The notes under the pieces are model-generated. The model did no database searches. It was given only the letters and a program-made list of their open reading frames with translations, and was not told where the DNA came from. Both the position numbers and the translations under genes were made by a program. Below, piece by piece: positions 30,016-39,491 of a stretch of 64,000 bases of DNA; the first letter of the stretch is position 1, and every line of letters begins with the position of its first letter. Source of the stretch: Mycobacterium sp. 1554424.7 (lineage in GTDB: Bacteria > Actinomycetota > Actinomycetes > Mycobacteriales > Mycobacteriaceae); contig NZ_LZSE01000139.1 in the NCBI RefSeq assembly GCF_001665295.1, positions 1 to 64,000 on the forward strand, in the 5' to 3' direction.

Positions 30016-30618
30016 AAATCAACACCTTTCGAGCGCAAAAGTCGCGAGGCCAGGTCGCAGGGGCGGCCCCGCGATGCGCGCATCGACGATGCCGTGCTGC
30101 GAGCCACCAACGAGCTGCTCGAGGAGATCGGCTACGCGCGGCTGAGCATTCCGTTGGTGGCCGCGCGGGCCGGGGCCACGCCGCCCGCCGTGTACCGACG
30201 TTTTCCGACCAAGATCGAACTCGTCTTCGCGGCAGTGTTTCCCCCGACGCCGCGCGCCGAGTTGCCCCTGACCGGTGACCTGCCCACCGTCGTGCGGAGC
30301 CTGCTCGAAGGATCGATCCACCTGTTCAGCCGGCCGGCCGTGCACAGCGCGGTGTCGGGCCTGACGGCCGAACTGCCCTCGGAGCCCGGGCTTTCGGCGC
30401 GGCTGCTGGACCGGCTGCAGGGCGGCACGTACGAACGCCTGCAGCGCTACCTCGATCACGCCGCCGCCAAGGGACTGGCGGCCGACGGCCTCGACGCGCG
30501 CCTGCTCATGGACATGATCGGCGGCACGGTCATGATGTCGATGGCCACCGAACGGACCCTGGACGACGCCTGGCTCGAGCACAACACCACGCTGATCGTC
30601 CGCGGGCTGAGCAGATGA
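30013..30618 (+). CDS. TetR-family regulator
   Basis: A 201-residue protein from the ATG at 30013 (MKSTPFERKS). The N-terminal helix-turn-helix is SIPLVAARAGATPPAVYRRFPTKIELVFAAVF. The C-terminal ligand domain includes a GGTVMMSMATERTLDD segment. An in-frame start 31 codons earlier would ignore the palindromic operator at the start codon. It overlaps the LLM gene (ATGA) and is divergent from the sulfotransferase operon, so it probably controls both units. Confidence 0.88.
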   Translation: MKSTPFERKSREARSQGRPRDARIDDAVLRATNELLEEIGYARLSIPLVAARAGATPPAVYRRFPTKIELVFAAVFPPTPRAELPLTGDLPTVVRSLLEGSIHLFSRPAVHSAVSGLTAELPSEPGLSARLLDRLQGGTYERLQRYLDHAAAKGLAADGLDARLLMDMIGGTVMMSMATERTLDDAWLEHNTTLIVRGLSR

Positions 30619-31676
30619 GCGCGACGCCGATGCAGATCGTCGCCTCCGCACCGGCCCGGCTGGGCCTGGCCGAAATCGGCCCGTGGGCCGCGCGCATGGA
30701 GCGCGTCGGCTTCGGGGTCGTCCACGTGTCCGAAACCATCCACGACGTATTCGCCGTCGCGGCAATGGCATTGGCGCATACGACCCGGCTCACCGTGCGG
30801 ACCAGCATGGCCCTCGCGTTTCCGCGCAGCCCCATGATCACCGCCTATGCGGCCTGGGATCTCGCCGGCTACTCCGACGGTCGCTTCCAACTCGGCCTGG
30901 CCTCCCAGGTGCGCGGCAACATCGTCGGACGATTCTCGGTCCCGTGGTCGCAGCCGGCGCTGCGCATGCGGGAGTACATCGAATCGGTGCTGGCGATCTT
31001 CCACTCCTTCCAGACCGGGGAGCCCCTCGACTACAGCGGGCGGTTCTACCGATTCGACCGCCTGCAGCCGTATTTCAACCCCGGCCCGATCCGGTGCGGA
31101 CCCCCGCAGATCTGGACCGGTGGGGTCAACAAGAGGATGTGCGTCCTAGCCGGTGAACTCTCCGACGGCTTCGTCTGCCACCCGACCAACTCGCATCCGT
31201 CGATCCTCGCGACGCAGACGCTGCCCGCCCTCGCCGAAGGCGCCGCGAACGGGCGTCGCATAGACCCCCCGCTCGCGGTGGTGGCCAACCCGCAACCCTT
31301 GATGGCGGCCACCGGCGACGAACTGGCGCGACTGCGCGAACACCGCCGGTCGGAGCTGGCCTTCCTTTACAGCACTCCCGCCTACCGCCGGCAGCTCGAA
31401 TTCTTCGGTTTCGAGGACATCGGCGAGGCGCTCAGCGCCATGGCGCGCCGGAACGAATGGACCGACCTGCCCGAGCACCTGACCGACGAGGTGATGGATC
31501 GGGTTGTGCCGCAAGGCACCTACGACGAAATTCCCGCGGTGCTCGAGCGTTGGTACTCCGGCGTGTGCACCGGCCTGAGCCTGCCGGTCACCGACGTGCC
31601 GGACGACGTGCTGGCCATGCTCATCGATCGCCTCAAGTTCATTCCCACGCTCGGGGAACAAACACCAGGAAGGTAG
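30615..31676 (+). CDS. LLM-class (luciferase-like) F420-dependent oxidoreductase
   Basis: A 353-residue TIM-barrel flavin/F420 enzyme of the luciferase-like family. Typical features are TTRLTVRTSMALAFPRSP, GRFQLGLASQVRGN, the FHSFQTGEPLDYSGRFYRF loop and GPPQIWTGGVNKRM. Mycobacterial members usually use F420. Substrate unknown. Overlaps the TetR gene; an SDR gene follows three bases after its stop, so redox steps on one compound are plausible. Confidence 0.88.
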   Translation: MSATPMQIVASAPARLGLAEIGPWAARMERVGFGVVHVSETIHDVFAVAAMALAHTTRLTVRTSMALAFPRSPMITAYAAWDLAGYSDGRFQLGLASQVRGNIVGRFSVPWSQPALRMREYIESVLAIFHSFQTGEPLDYSGRFYRFDRLQPYFNPGPIRCGPPQIWTGGVNKRMCVLAGELSDGFVCHPTNSHPSILATQTLPALAEGAANGRRIDPPLAVVANPQPLMAATGDELARLREHRRSELAFLYSTPAYRRQLEFFGFEDIGEALSAMARRNEWTDLPEHLTDEVMDRVVPQGTYDEIPAVLERWYSGVCTGLSLPVTDVPDDVLAMLIDRLKFIPTLGEQTPGR

Positions 31677-31678
31677 CA

Positions 31679-32572
31679 ATGAACGCAGCACAATCGGCTC
31701 TGGCGCTGAAATCCATGGTGGCCCAGCAATGGCGCTCGCACGGCCCGCTGGCCCGGCGCCCACCGAAGAACTTCGCCGGGCAGTACGGGCCGTGGGCGCT
31801 CGTGTCCGGCGCCAGTGAGGGCATCGGCGGTGCCTGGGCGGATTATGCGGCATCCCAAGGGTTGTCGGTCGCGATCGTCGCGCGCGACCCCGACAAGCTC
31901 GAGAAGAAACGTCAGGAATTGGTGTCACGGTTCGGCGTGGAGGTGCTCGCCATCTCCCAGGAACTCGGGGCGCCGGATGCCGTGGAAAACATCGTCGCGG
32001 CCGTCGGCGATCGCGAAATCGGACTGCTGGTATCCAACGCCGCGCTGGCCACGGTCGGCGGGTTCTGGGCCGATGACCTCGAATTCGAGCGGCGGCGGAT
32101 AAACATCAACTGCTGCAGCCCGTTTGGGCTGACCTACCACTACGGGGCGCTCATGAAGGCGCGCCGTCGTGGCGGCATCGTCCTGATGAGCAGCGGCACG
32201 GGGTTGATCGGCAGCCCGTACTACACGCACTACGGCGCGACGAGGGCGTACAACATCATCCTCGCCGAAGGGCTCTGGTACGAACTGAAACCCGACAACG
32301 TGCACGTGTTGGCGTGCATGGCCGGGCTGACGAGTTCGCCGGGGGCCGCCGAAGCGCTCGAGGTCGCGCGGGCCAGGGGCAGCCTCATCAACACGCCCGC
32401 AGAAAACGTCGAAGAGGCGGTGCTGTATCTCGGCAAGCGGCCCAGCATGCAGGTGGGGGCGCCGAACCGGCGGATGATGTTCGTCGTGACCCGCCTGCTT
32501 CCGCGACCCCTGGGCATCCGGGAAATCGGCAAACACGCCCTGAACAACTTCCTCGACGGGGCGCGGCCGTAG
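31679..32572 (+). CDS. SDR-family oxidoreductase with Arg in place of the catalytic Lys
   Basis: A 297-residue short-chain dehydrogenase with a 38-residue N-terminal extension before the dinucleotide motif VSGASEGIGGAWA. The LVSNAAL motif and the catalytic Ser region LMSSGTGL are present. The active-site Tyr is in HYGATRAYN, where the usual YxxxK reads YxxxR. The C-terminus is basic (RLLPRPLGIREIGKHALNN). ATG at 31679 with AGGAAGG upstream. Third gene of the TetR-LLM-SDR operon. Confidence 0.87.
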   Translation: MNAAQSALALKSMVAQQWRSHGPLARRPPKNFAGQYGPWALVSGASEGIGGAWADYAASQGLSVAIVARDPDKLEKKRQELVSRFGVEVLAISQELGAPDAVENIVAAVGDREIGLLVSNAALATVGGFWADDLEFERRRININCCSPFGLTYHYGALMKARRRGGIVLMSSGTGLIGSPYYTHYGATRAYNIILAEGLWYELKPDNVHVLACMAGLTSSPGAAEALEVARARGSLINTPAENVEEAVLYLGKRPSMQVGAPNRRMMFVVTRLLPRPLGIREIGKHALNNFLDGARP

Positions 32573-32575
32573 CTC

Positions 32576-33223
32576 CTACTCGTCCTGCAGCCGCGGATCC
32601 GCTTCCAGGTGGGTCAGGCCGTTCCACATCAGGTTGACCAGGTGCGCGGCGACCACTTCTTTCTTGGGCTCGCGGGTGTCCAGCCACCACTGCGCCGTCA
32701 TCGACACCGAGCCCACCAGCGCCTGGGCATAGAGCGGCGCCAGGTCCGGATCCAGACCCCGGCGGGCGAAGTCGCCGGCAAGGATGGAGCTGACCTGGCT
32801 GACGGCGTCGTTGAGCAGGCTGGAGTACGTGCCCGAGCTGATGGCGGCCGGCGAGTCGCGGATCATGATCCGGAAGCCGTCGGTGCGCTCCTCGACGTAG
32901 GTGAGCAACGCCAGCGCAACGCGCTCCACCCGCACCCGGGACCGGTTGTTGGTCAGCGACGAGGTGATCATGTCCAGCAGCGCCGACATCTCCCGGTCGA
33001 CGACGACGGCGTACAGCCCCTCCTTGCCGCCGAAATGCTCGTAGACGACGGGCTTGGACACGTTGGCGCGCAGCGCGATCTCCTCGATCGAGGTGCCCTC
33101 GTAACCCCGTTCGGCGAACAGCGAGCGGGCGATGCCGATGAGCTGCTGCCGGCGATCGCTGCCCGTCATCCGGGCGCGCGCCGGCCGAGCCTCCTTGTCC
33201 GGCTCTTTATCGAGAACGGCCAC
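32576..33223 (-). CDS. TetR-family regulator, Rv1019 orthologue
   Basis: A 215-residue TetR protein with helix-turn-helix SIEEIALRANVSKPVVYEHFGGKEGLYAVVVDRE. Next to tRNA-Gln and glmU it occupies the place of Rv1019. The GTG at 33223 gives 215 residues; the internal ATG at 33169 (MTGSDRRQQL) gives 197, the length I recall for Rv1019, so the shorter form may be right. It converges on the SDR gene with 3 bp between. Ligand and targets are not evident. Confidence 0.88.
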   Translation of the reverse strand: MAVLDKEPDKEARPARARMTGSDRRQQLIGIARSLFAERGYEGTSIEEIALRANVSKPVVYEHFGGKEGLYAVVVDREMSALLDMITSSLTNNRSRVRVERVALALLTYVEERTDGFRIMIRDSPAAISSGTYSSLLNDAVSQVSSILAGDFARRGLDPDLAPLYAQALVGSVSMTAQWWLDTREPKKEVVAAHLVNLMWNGLTHLEADPRLQDE

Positions 33224-33294
33224 GTCAATCAGCCTATCGGTTCCGCTCGCCGCGACCAGGCCGCTTACCGTCTAGAGTCACCGTGGGTATTCCA

Positions 33295-33366
33295 TCCGTC
33301 GTGGTGTAATCGGCAGCACATCAGATTTTGGTTCTGAGAGTTCAGGTTCGAGTCCTGGCGACGGAG
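33295..33366 (+). tRNA. tRNA-Gln (anticodon TTG)
   Basis: A 72-base cloverleaf. Acceptor stem TCCGTCG/CGACGGA; D-arm GGTGTAATCGGCAGCAC; anticodon stem TCAGA/TCTGA around the loop TTTTGGT (anticodon TTG); T-arm AGGTTCGAGTCCT. The discriminator is G; CCA is not fully encoded. A -10-like TAGAGT lies about 18 bases upstream. It decodes CAA and possibly CAG. Confidence 0.96.
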
Positions 33367-33465
33367 CAGCGTGGCCCTTTGCGGCGAGCGTGCATGAAAT
33401 GACACGCTTGACGGCGTGTAGGCGTGCAAACACGCACGCTGGCGCGAAGGGCAATAGGAGAGTTC

Positions 33466-34965
33466 ATGTCGTTTTGTGGTGACACCGCGGTCCTGGTGCT
33501 CGCGGCCGGACCCGGCACCCGGATGCGGTCCGACACCCAGAAGGTGCTGCACACGATCGCCGGCCGCAGCATGCTGTCGCATTCCCTGCACGCGATCGCC
33601 AAGGTGGCGCCGCAGCACCTGGTGGTGGTGCTGGGCCACGACCACGAGCGCGTCTCGCCGCTGGTCGCCGACCTGGCCGACGCCCTGGGGCGCTCGATCG
33701 ACGTGGCGCTGCAGGACCGGCCCCTGGGCACGGGCCACGCGGTCCTGTGCGGCCTGTCCGCCCTGCCCGATAACTACGTCGGCATCGTCGTCGTCACCTC
33801 CGGCGACACGCCGCTGCTGGACTCCGACACGCTGGCCGGCCTGATCGCCACCCACACCGCGGAGTCGGCCGCGGTCACCGTGCTCACCACCACGCTGAGC
33901 GACCCGGTCGGCTACGGGCGCATCCTGCGCACCCAGGACAACGAGGTCATGGCGATCGTCGAGCACACCGACGCGACGCCCTCGCAACGCGAGATCCGCG
34001 AGGTCAACGCGGGTGTCTACGCCTTCGACGTCGCTGCGCTGCGCTCCGCGCTGAGCCGGCTGAGCTCCAACAACGCCCAACAGGAGCTCTACCTGACCGA
34101 CGTCGTCGCCATCCTGCGCGGCGACGGCCGGGCCGTGCGCGCCCAGCACGTCGCCGACAGCGCGCTGGTCGCCGGCGTCAACAACCGCGTTCAGCTCGCG
34201 GAGCTGGGCGCCGAGCTGAACCGCCGGATCGTCGCCGCCCACCAGATGGCCGGCGTGACCGTCATCGATCCGGCCACCACCTGGATCGACGTCGACGTGA
34301 CGATCGGCCGCGACACCGTCATCCACCCCGGGACCCAGCTGCTGGGCCGCACCCGGGTCGGGGCTCGCTGCGTCGTCGGCCCGGCCACCGACCTGACCGA
34401 CGTCAGCGTCGGCGACGGCGCGTCGGTGGTGCGCACGCACGGCACCTCCTCGTCGATCGGGGACGGCGCCACCGTCGGCCCCTTCACCTACCTGCGACCC
34501 GGGACCGTGCTGGGGGCCGACGGCAAGCTGGGCGCGTTCGTCGAGACCAAGAACTCCGTCATCGGCACGGGCACCAAGGTCCCGCACCTGACCTACGTCG
34601 GCGACGCGGACATCGGCGACCACAGCAACATCGGCGCGTCCAGCGTGTTCGTCAACTACGACGGCGAAACCAAGCGGCGGACCACCGTGGGCTCGCACGT
34701 GCGGACGGGGTCGGACACCATGTTCGTCGCCCCCGTGACCGTCGGCGACGGGGCCTACACCGGCGCCGGCACGGTGGTGCGCGACGACGTGCCGCCGGGG
34801 GCGCTGGCGGTGTCGGCGGGACCCCAACGCAACATCGAGGGCTGGGTGCAACGCAAGCGGCCGGGCAGCGCGGCGGCCAAGGCCGCGGAGCGGGCGGCGG
34901 CGAAAGCGGGTCCCGAAGCCACCGAAGAAACTGACGAAACTGACGAGAATTCCGAGACCGAATAG
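33466..34965 (+). CDS. glmU: Bifunctional GlmU: GlcN-1-P acetyltransferase / GlcNAc-1-P uridyltransferase
   Basis: A 499-residue protein from the ATG at 33466 with AGGAG five bases upstream. The N-terminal pyrophosphorylase domain starts [20 protein letters not shown]. The C-terminal left-handed beta-helix carries the acetyltransferase site ([16 protein letters not shown]). It makes UDP-GlcNAc for peptidoglycan and arabinogalactan. A disordered Ala/Glu-rich tail follows the helix, as in M. tuberculosis GlmU. A 14 codon in-frame extension upstream is not needed. Confidence 0.97.
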   Translation: MSFCGDTAVLVLAAGPGTRMRSDTQKVLHTIAGRSMLSHSLHAIAKVAPQHLVVVLGHDHERVSPLVADLADALGRSIDVALQDRPLGTGHAVLCGLSALPDNYVGIVVVTSGDTPLLDSDTLAGLIATHTAESAAVTVLTTTLSDPVGYGRILRTQDNEVMAIVEHTDATPSQREIREVNAGVYAFDVAALRSALSRLSSNNAQQELYLTDVVAILRGDGRAVRAQHVADSALVAGVNNRVQLAELGAELNRRIVAAHQMAGVTVIDPATTWIDVDVTIGRDTVIHPGTQLLGRTRVGARCVVGPATDLTDVSVGDGASVVRTHGTSSSIGDGATVGPFTYLRPGTVLGADGKLGAFVETKNSVIGTGTKVPHLTYVGDADIGDHSNIGASSVFVNYDGETKRRTTVGSHVRTGSDTMFVAPVTVGDGAYTGAGTVVRDDVPPGALAVSAGPQRNIEGWVQRKRPGSAAAKAAERAAAKAGPEATEETDETDENSETE

Positions 34966-35062
34966 ACACCGTGAGTTTGGTCCCTGGCAACCCGGCCACA
35001 ATTCCGTACCATTCGCTGCGTACGATGGGGCTTCCATTTCGATCCCGAGGCAGGGCAGTGCG

Positions 35063-36043
35063 TTGAGCCACGACTGGACCGATAATCGAAAAAATCTGAT
35101 GCTTTTCTCGGGCCGTGCGCATCCCGAGCTGGCCGAGCAGGTCGCGAAGGAACTCGACGTCCACGTCACCGCCCAGACGGCCCGGGAATTCGCCAACGGC
35201 GAGATCTTCGTCCGCTTCCATGAATCGGTTCGCGGCAGCGACGCCTTCGTCCTGCAATCCAACCCCGCGCCGGTCAACAACTGGCTGATGGAACAGCTGA
35301 TCATGATCGACGCGCTCAAGCGGGGCAGCGCGAAGCGGATCACCGCGGTCATGCCGTTCTACCCCTACGCGCGCCAGGACAAGAAGCACCGCGGCCGCGA
35401 GCCGATCTCGGCGCGGCTGGTCGCCGACCTGCTCAAGACGGCCGGCGCCGACCGGATCGTGACCGTCGACCTGCACACCGACCAGATCCAGGGGTTCTTC
35501 GACGGGCCCGTCGACCACATGCGCGCCCAGAACCTGCTGACCGGCTACATCAAGGACAACTACCCGGACGGCAACATGGTGGTGGTCTCCCCCGACTCCG
35601 GCCGGGTGCGCATCGCCGAGAAGTGGGCCGACGCGCTGGGCGGCGTTCCGCTGGCCTTCATCCACAAGACCCGCGACCCGCGGGTGCCCAACCAGGTGGT
35701 CTCCAACCGCGTCGTCGGCGAGGTCGAGGGCCGCACCTGCGTGCTGATCGACGACATGATCGACACCGGTGGCACCATCGCCGGCGCGGTGAACCTGTTG
35801 CGCGAAGACGGCGCCAGCGACGTGGTGATCGCGGCGACGCACGGCGTGCTGTCCGACCCGGCCGCCGAACGGCTGGCGGCGTGCGGCGCGCGCGAGGTGA
35901 TCGTCACCAACACCCTGCCGATCGGCGAGGAGAAGCGCTTCCCTCAGCTCACGGTCTTGTCCATCGCGCCGCTGCTGGCCAGCACCATCCGCGCCGTCTT
36001 CGAAAACGGCTCCGTCACGGGACTTTTCGACGGGGACGCCTAG
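35063..36043 (+). CDS. prs: Ribose-phosphate pyrophosphokinase
   Basis: A 326-residue PRPP synthase. It shows the NGEIFVRFHESVRG segment, the ATP-site region YARQDKKHRGREPISARLVADLL, DLHTDQIQGFF, and the PRPP loop VLIDDMIDTGGTIAGA. It makes PRPP for nucleotides, His, Trp and decaprenyl-phosphoribose. TTG start at 35063, with AGGCAGGG upstream; a GTG just before it is closed by a stop. Called prsA in M. tuberculosis. Confidence 0.97.
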   Translation: MSHDWTDNRKNLMLFSGRAHPELAEQVAKELDVHVTAQTAREFANGEIFVRFHESVRGSDAFVLQSNPAPVNNWLMEQLIMIDALKRGSAKRITAVMPFYPYARQDKKHRGREPISARLVADLLKTAGADRIVTVDLHTDQIQGFFDGPVDHMRAQNLLTGYIKDNYPDGNMVVVSPDSGRVRIAEKWADALGGVPLAFIHKTRDPRVPNQVVSNRVVGEVEGRTCVLIDDMIDTGGTIAGAVNLLREDGASDVVIAATHGVLSDPAAERLAACGAREVIVTNTLPIGEEKRFPQLTVLSIAPLLASTIRAVFENGSVTGLFDGDA

Positions 36044-36394
36044 ATGGCTTTCGGCGAGACCGTCATCTACCACAACCCCAAATGCAGCACCTCCCGCAAG
36101 ACGCTGGATCTCTTGCGGGACAACGGGATTGAACCCACCGTCGTCCAGTACCTGAAAACCCCGCCGTCGCGCGCCGAGCTGGTTCGCATGATCCGCGACG
36201 CGGGCATCGACGTGCGCACCGCGGTGCGCAAGCGCGAACCGCTGTACGCCGAACTGGGTCTGGCCGACGCGACCGACGACGAGTTGCTCGACGCCATGGC
36301 CGAACACCCGATCCTGATCGAACGGCCGTTCGTCGTCACGGCGAAGGGCACCCGGCTGGCGCGGCCGATCGACGCGGTGCGCGAGATTCTGTGA
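36044..36394 (+). CDS. ArsC/Spx/YffB-family thioredoxin-fold protein
   Basis: A 116-residue thioredoxin-fold protein of the arsenate reductase (glutaredoxin-type) family. The single active-site Cys is in YHNPKCSTSRKT, followed by VQYLKTPPSRAELVRM and PILIERPFVVTAKG. The CxxxxR-type motif and Arg-containing IERPFV segment support arsenate reductase, but housekeeping relatives (YffB/Spx) look alike. It starts at the base after the prs stop and overlaps lpqT. Confidence 0.88.
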   Translation: MAFGETVIYHNPKCSTSRKTLDLLRDNGIEPTVVQYLKTPPSRAELVRMIRDAGIDVRTAVRKREPLYAELGLADATDDELLDAMAEHPILIERPFVVTAKGTRLARPIDAVREIL

Positions 36395-37035
36395 GACGGC
36401 GCGCTGCCGCGGTGGTGGGGCTGCTGCTGACGGTGGTGGCGTGCTCGCCGCCGAAAGCCCCTGATTACCAGTCGATCCTGACGAAGAGCTCGACGACCGC
36501 CGCGGCGACCACCACCGCGAAGCCCGTCCCGTTGTCGCAGTATCTGGAGAACATCGGCGTCAACGGCCAGCAGGTGGCGCCGGGCTCGCCGCCCGACCTG
36601 AACGTGTCGATCCCGACGCCGCCGGGGTGGTCGCCGTTCAGCAACCCGAACATCGCCAAGGAGACCCTGATCATCTCCCACGGCGGCAAGTACCCGACCG
36701 CGCGGCTCGTGGTCTTCAAACTGCGGGGCGACTTCGACCCGGCCCAGGTCGTCAAGCACGGCAACGACGATGCCCAGCTGTTCGAGAATTTCAAACAGCT
36801 GGACGCCTCCACGGATAACTACAACGGCTTTCCGTCGTCGATGATCCAGGGCAGCTACGACCTCGACGGCCAGCGGCTGCACAGTTGGAACCGGATCGTC
36901 ATCGCCACCGGGTCGCCGCCCGCGAACCAGCGGTACCTCGTCCAGCTGACCATCACCAGCCTGGCCAACCAGGCGGCCGCGGAGGCGTCGGACATCGAGG
37001 CGATCATCCACGGATTCGTGGTGGCCGCAAAGTAA
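36391..37035 (+). CDS. lpqT: Lipoprotein LpqT
   Basis: A 214-residue exported lipoprotein. The signal peptide (VVGLLLTVVAC) ends in a lipobox with Cys 18. A Thr/Ala-rich linker leads to a globular domain of the LpqN/LpqT type (IPTPPGWSPFSNPNIAKETLIISHGGKYPT). Function unknown. The GTG start overlaps the arsC-like stop (GTGA). Position between prs and rplY matches Rv1016c. Confidence 0.9.
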   Translation: MRRRAAAVVGLLLTVVACSPPKAPDYQSILTKSSTTAAATTTAKPVPLSQYLENIGVNGQQVAPGSPPDLNVSIPTPPGWSPFSNPNIAKETLIISHGGKYPTARLVVFKLRGDFDPAQVVKHGNDDAQLFENFKQLDASTDNYNGFPSSMIQGSYDLDGQRLHSWNRIVIATGSPPANQRYLVQLTITSLANQAAAEASDIEAIIHGFVVAAK

Positions 37036-37067
37036 TTTGTGGCGTCCCTTCACTAAGCTCATCAGCC

Positions 37068-37937
37068 ATGACGAACTGGACCGCCGCTGACCTGCCGTCG
37101 TTCGCCGGACGCACCGTGATCATCACCGGCGCCAATAGCGGGCTGGGCGCGGTGACGGCCCGCGAGCTGGCCGGCAAGGGCGCCAAGATCGTCATGGCCG
37201 TCCGCAACACGGGCAAGGGCGACGCCGCCGCCAAGCAGATGACCGGTGACATCGAGGTGCGCCGGCTGGACCTGCAGGACCTGTCGTCGGTGCGCGAGTT
37301 CGCCGAGGGGGTGGCCGAGGCCGACGTGCTGATCAACAATGCCGGCATCATGGCCGCGCCCTACGCGCTGACCGCCGACGGATTCGAGAGTCAGATCGGC
37401 ACCAACCACCTCGGGCACTTCGCGCTCACCAACCTGTTGCTGCCCAAACTCACCGACCGCGTCGTGACGGTGTCGTCGATGGCGCACTGGCCGGGCCGCA
37501 TCAACTTCGACGACCTGAACTGGAAGAACCGGCGCTACTCCCCTTGGCTGGCCTACAGCCAGTCGAAGCTGGCCAACCTGCTGTTCACCAGCGAGCTGCA
37601 GCGGCGGCTCGATTCGGCCGGTTCGCCGCTGCGGGCGCTGGCGGCCCATCCCGGCTACTCGCACACCAACCTGCAGGGCGCGTCGGGCCGCAAGCTGGGG
37701 GACGCGCTGATGTCGGCCGCCACCCGGGTGGTGGCCACCGACGCGGATTTCGGCGCCCGGCAAACGCTGTACGCCGCGTCGCAGGACGTGCCGGGCGACT
37801 CGTTCATCGGCCCGCGATTCGGCTGGGTCGGCGCAACCCAGCCGGTCGGTCGCAGCCGGCGGGCGCAGGATGCGGCCACGGCGAGCGCGCTGTGGGAGCT
37901 GTCCGAGCAGCTCACGGGCACCAAATTTCCGCTCTGA
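37068..37937 (+). CDS. SDR-family oxidoreductase
   Basis: A 289-residue short-chain dehydrogenase of the retinol-dehydrogenase/protochlorophyllide-reductase-like group. It has ITGANSGLGAVTARELAGKG, NNAGIMAAPYALTADGFESQIGTNHLGHFALT, the catalytic Ser in VSSMAHW and YSQSK (YxxxK). Substrate unknown. It lies 32 bp after lpqT on the same strand. I do not recall an SDR between lpqT and rplY in M. tuberculosis. Confidence 0.88.
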   Translation: MTNWTAADLPSFAGRTVIITGANSGLGAVTARELAGKGAKIVMAVRNTGKGDAAAKQMTGDIEVRRLDLQDLSSVREFAEGVAEADVLINNAGIMAAPYALTADGFESQIGTNHLGHFALTNLLLPKLTDRVVTVSSMAHWPGRINFDDLNWKNRRYSPWLAYSQSKLANLLFTSELQRRLDSAGSPLRALAAHPGYSHTNLQGASGRKLGDALMSAATRVVATDADFGARQTLYAASQDVPGDSFIGPRFGWVGATQPVGRSRRAQDAATASALWELSEQLTGTKFPL

Positions 37938-38014
37938 GGCTTTCTGTGTGCGCTGAGGGCTTTCAGTGTGCGCTGAGGGCTTTCAGTGTGAACTGAGGGC
38001 TTTCAGTGTGTGCT
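37936..38014 (+). repeat. Tandem repeat, four units of about 20 bp
   Basis: Unit consensus GAGGGCTTTCAGTGTGCGCT. Units start at 37936 (19 bp, one base shorter), 37955, 37975 and 37995. Units 2-4 differ only at two or three positions next to GTGTG. The array begins inside the stop codon of the SDR gene. No insertion-sequence ends are seen. The remaining gap to 38225 holds only the rplY leader. Confidence 0.9.
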
Positions 38015-38225
38015 GGGGGCACGATTTCGGCCGATTTTCAACCCTGGCGCACCACGCAAAGCCGTCAGCACACTCGCCAATTTCCGCTCCGACCCGCGCA
38101 TGCGCTAACCTGACCGGGCGTCACGGCGAGGGTGGCTGGCCGACCAGCACCGTTATCGACGGAGACCGACTTCATTGTCGCGACCTTCGCCGTGCTCCCG
38201 AACCAGAGCACATAGGAGCGACACG

Positions 38226-38888
38226 ATGGCCAAGTCCGCAGTCAACCAACTCAAGGTCGAGGTGCGAGCCGAGACCGGCAAGGGCGCATCCCGCCGGGCG
38301 CGCCGCGACGGCAAGATTCCCGCCGTCCTCTACGGACACGGCGCCGCCCCCCAGCACCTGGAACTGCCCGGACACGACTACGCGGCGGTGCTGCGGCACT
38401 CGGGCACCAACGCGGTGCTGACCCTCGACATCGCGGGCAAGGAACAGCTGGCGCTGACCAAGGCCCTCGACATCCATCCGATCCGCCGCACCATTCAGCA
38501 CGCCGACCTGGTGATCGTGCGCCGCGGCGAGAAGGTGCACGTGGAGGTCAACGTCGTCGTCGAGGGCGAGGCCGGACCCGACACCCTGGTCACCCAGGAG
38601 ACCAACACGATCGAGATCGAGGCCGAGGCCATGTCGATTCCCGAGCAGTTGACCGTGTCGGTCGAGGACGCCCCACCCGGCACCCAGTTCACCGCGGGGC
38701 AGATCGCGCTGCCCAGCGGCGTCACCCTGGTTTCCGACCCGGACATGCTGGTGGTCAACGTGGTGAACGCGCCGACGGCCGCGGACCTCGCGGAAGAGGG
38801 CGCGGGCGAGGCGGCCGAGGGCGAGGCGGAAGCTCCCGCGGCCGAAGAGGGCGGCGAAGCCGAGGCCTCCGGCGACGAGTCCGAGTAG
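38226..38888 (+). CDS. rplY: 50S ribosomal protein L25 (CTC family)
   Basis: A 220-residue L25/TL5-CTC protein. The N-terminal 5S rRNA-binding domain has [27 protein letters not shown]. The C-terminal beta domain is followed by a highly acidic Ala/Glu tail ([15 protein letters not shown]). ATG at 38226 with AGGAG about nine bases upstream. Confidence 0.97.
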   Translation: MAKSAVNQLKVEVRAETGKGASRRARRDGKIPAVLYGHGAAPQHLELPGHDYAAVLRHSGTNAVLTLDIAGKEQLALTKALDIHPIRRTIQHADLVIVRRGEKVHVEVNVVVEGEAGPDTLVTQETNTIEIEAEAMSIPEQLTVSVEDAPPGTQFTAGQIALPSGVTLVSDPDMLVVNVVNAPTAADLAEEGAGEAAEGEAEAPAAEEGGEAEASGDESE

Positions 38889-38900
38889 GCGGCCAACAAC

Positions 38901-39476
38901 GTGGCCGAACCGCTGTTGGTGGTCGGCCTGGGCAACCCCGGAGACAACTACGCGCGCACCCGGCACAACCTGGGGTTCATGGTCGCCGACCTGCTCGCCG
39001 CGCGGCTGGGCGCGAAATTCAAGGCGCACAAGCGTTCCGGCGCCGAAGTTGTCAGCGGCCGGTTGGCCGGGCACTCGGTGTTGGTGGCCAAGCCGCGCTG
39101 CTTCATGAACGAGTCGGGCCGCCAGGTGGGGCCGCTCGCGAAGTTCTACTCGGTCGCCCCGGCCGACATGATCGTCATCCACGACGACCTCGACCTCGAG
39201 TTCGGCCGCATCCGGCTCAAGCTCGGCGGCGGCGAGGGCGGCCACAACGGGCTGCGCTCGGTGGTTGCGGCGTTGGGCACCAAGGAGTTTCAGCGTGTGC
39301 GCATCGGGATCGGGCGCCCGCCCGGGCGCAAGGACCCGGCGGCGTTCGTCCTGGAGAACTTCACCGCCGCCGAGCGCGCCGACGTCCCGACGATCTGCGA
39401 GCAGGCCGCGGACGCCACCGAGGCGCTCATCGAACTGGGGCTGGAGCCGGCGCAGAACCGCGTCCACGCCTGGTGA
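38901..39476 (+). CDS. pth: Peptidyl-tRNA hydrolase
   Basis: A 191-residue Pth. It has [23 protein letters not shown] with the catalytic His, [14 protein letters not shown], the Asp in [11 protein letters not shown] and [11 protein letters not shown]. It recycles tRNA from peptidyl-tRNA dropped by ribosomes. GTG start, 12 bp after rplY. It ends 15 bp before the convergent mceF stop; the accessory mce segment starts here. Confidence 0.97.
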   Translation: MAEPLLVVGLGNPGDNYARTRHNLGFMVADLLAARLGAKFKAHKRSGAEVVSGRLAGHSVLVAKPRCFMNESGRQVGPLAKFYSVAPADMIVIHDDLDLEFGRIRLKLGGGEGGHNGLRSVVAALGTKEFQRVRIGIGRPPGRKDPAAFVLENFTAAERADVPTICEQAADATEALIELGLEPAQNRVHAW

Positions 39477-39491
39477 GTGCGGCCTCGCACC

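Noticed and set aside
33422-33435. Hairpin GCGTG-CAAA-CACGC before glmU as a riboswitch
   Set aside because: Only a 5-bp stem, without U-tract or known aptamer features. Not enough to call a regulatory RNA.
37936-38014. CRISPR array
   Set aside because: Units are contiguous with no unique spacers, and there are no cas genes. It is a plain tandem repeat. No CRISPR array was seen elsewhere.
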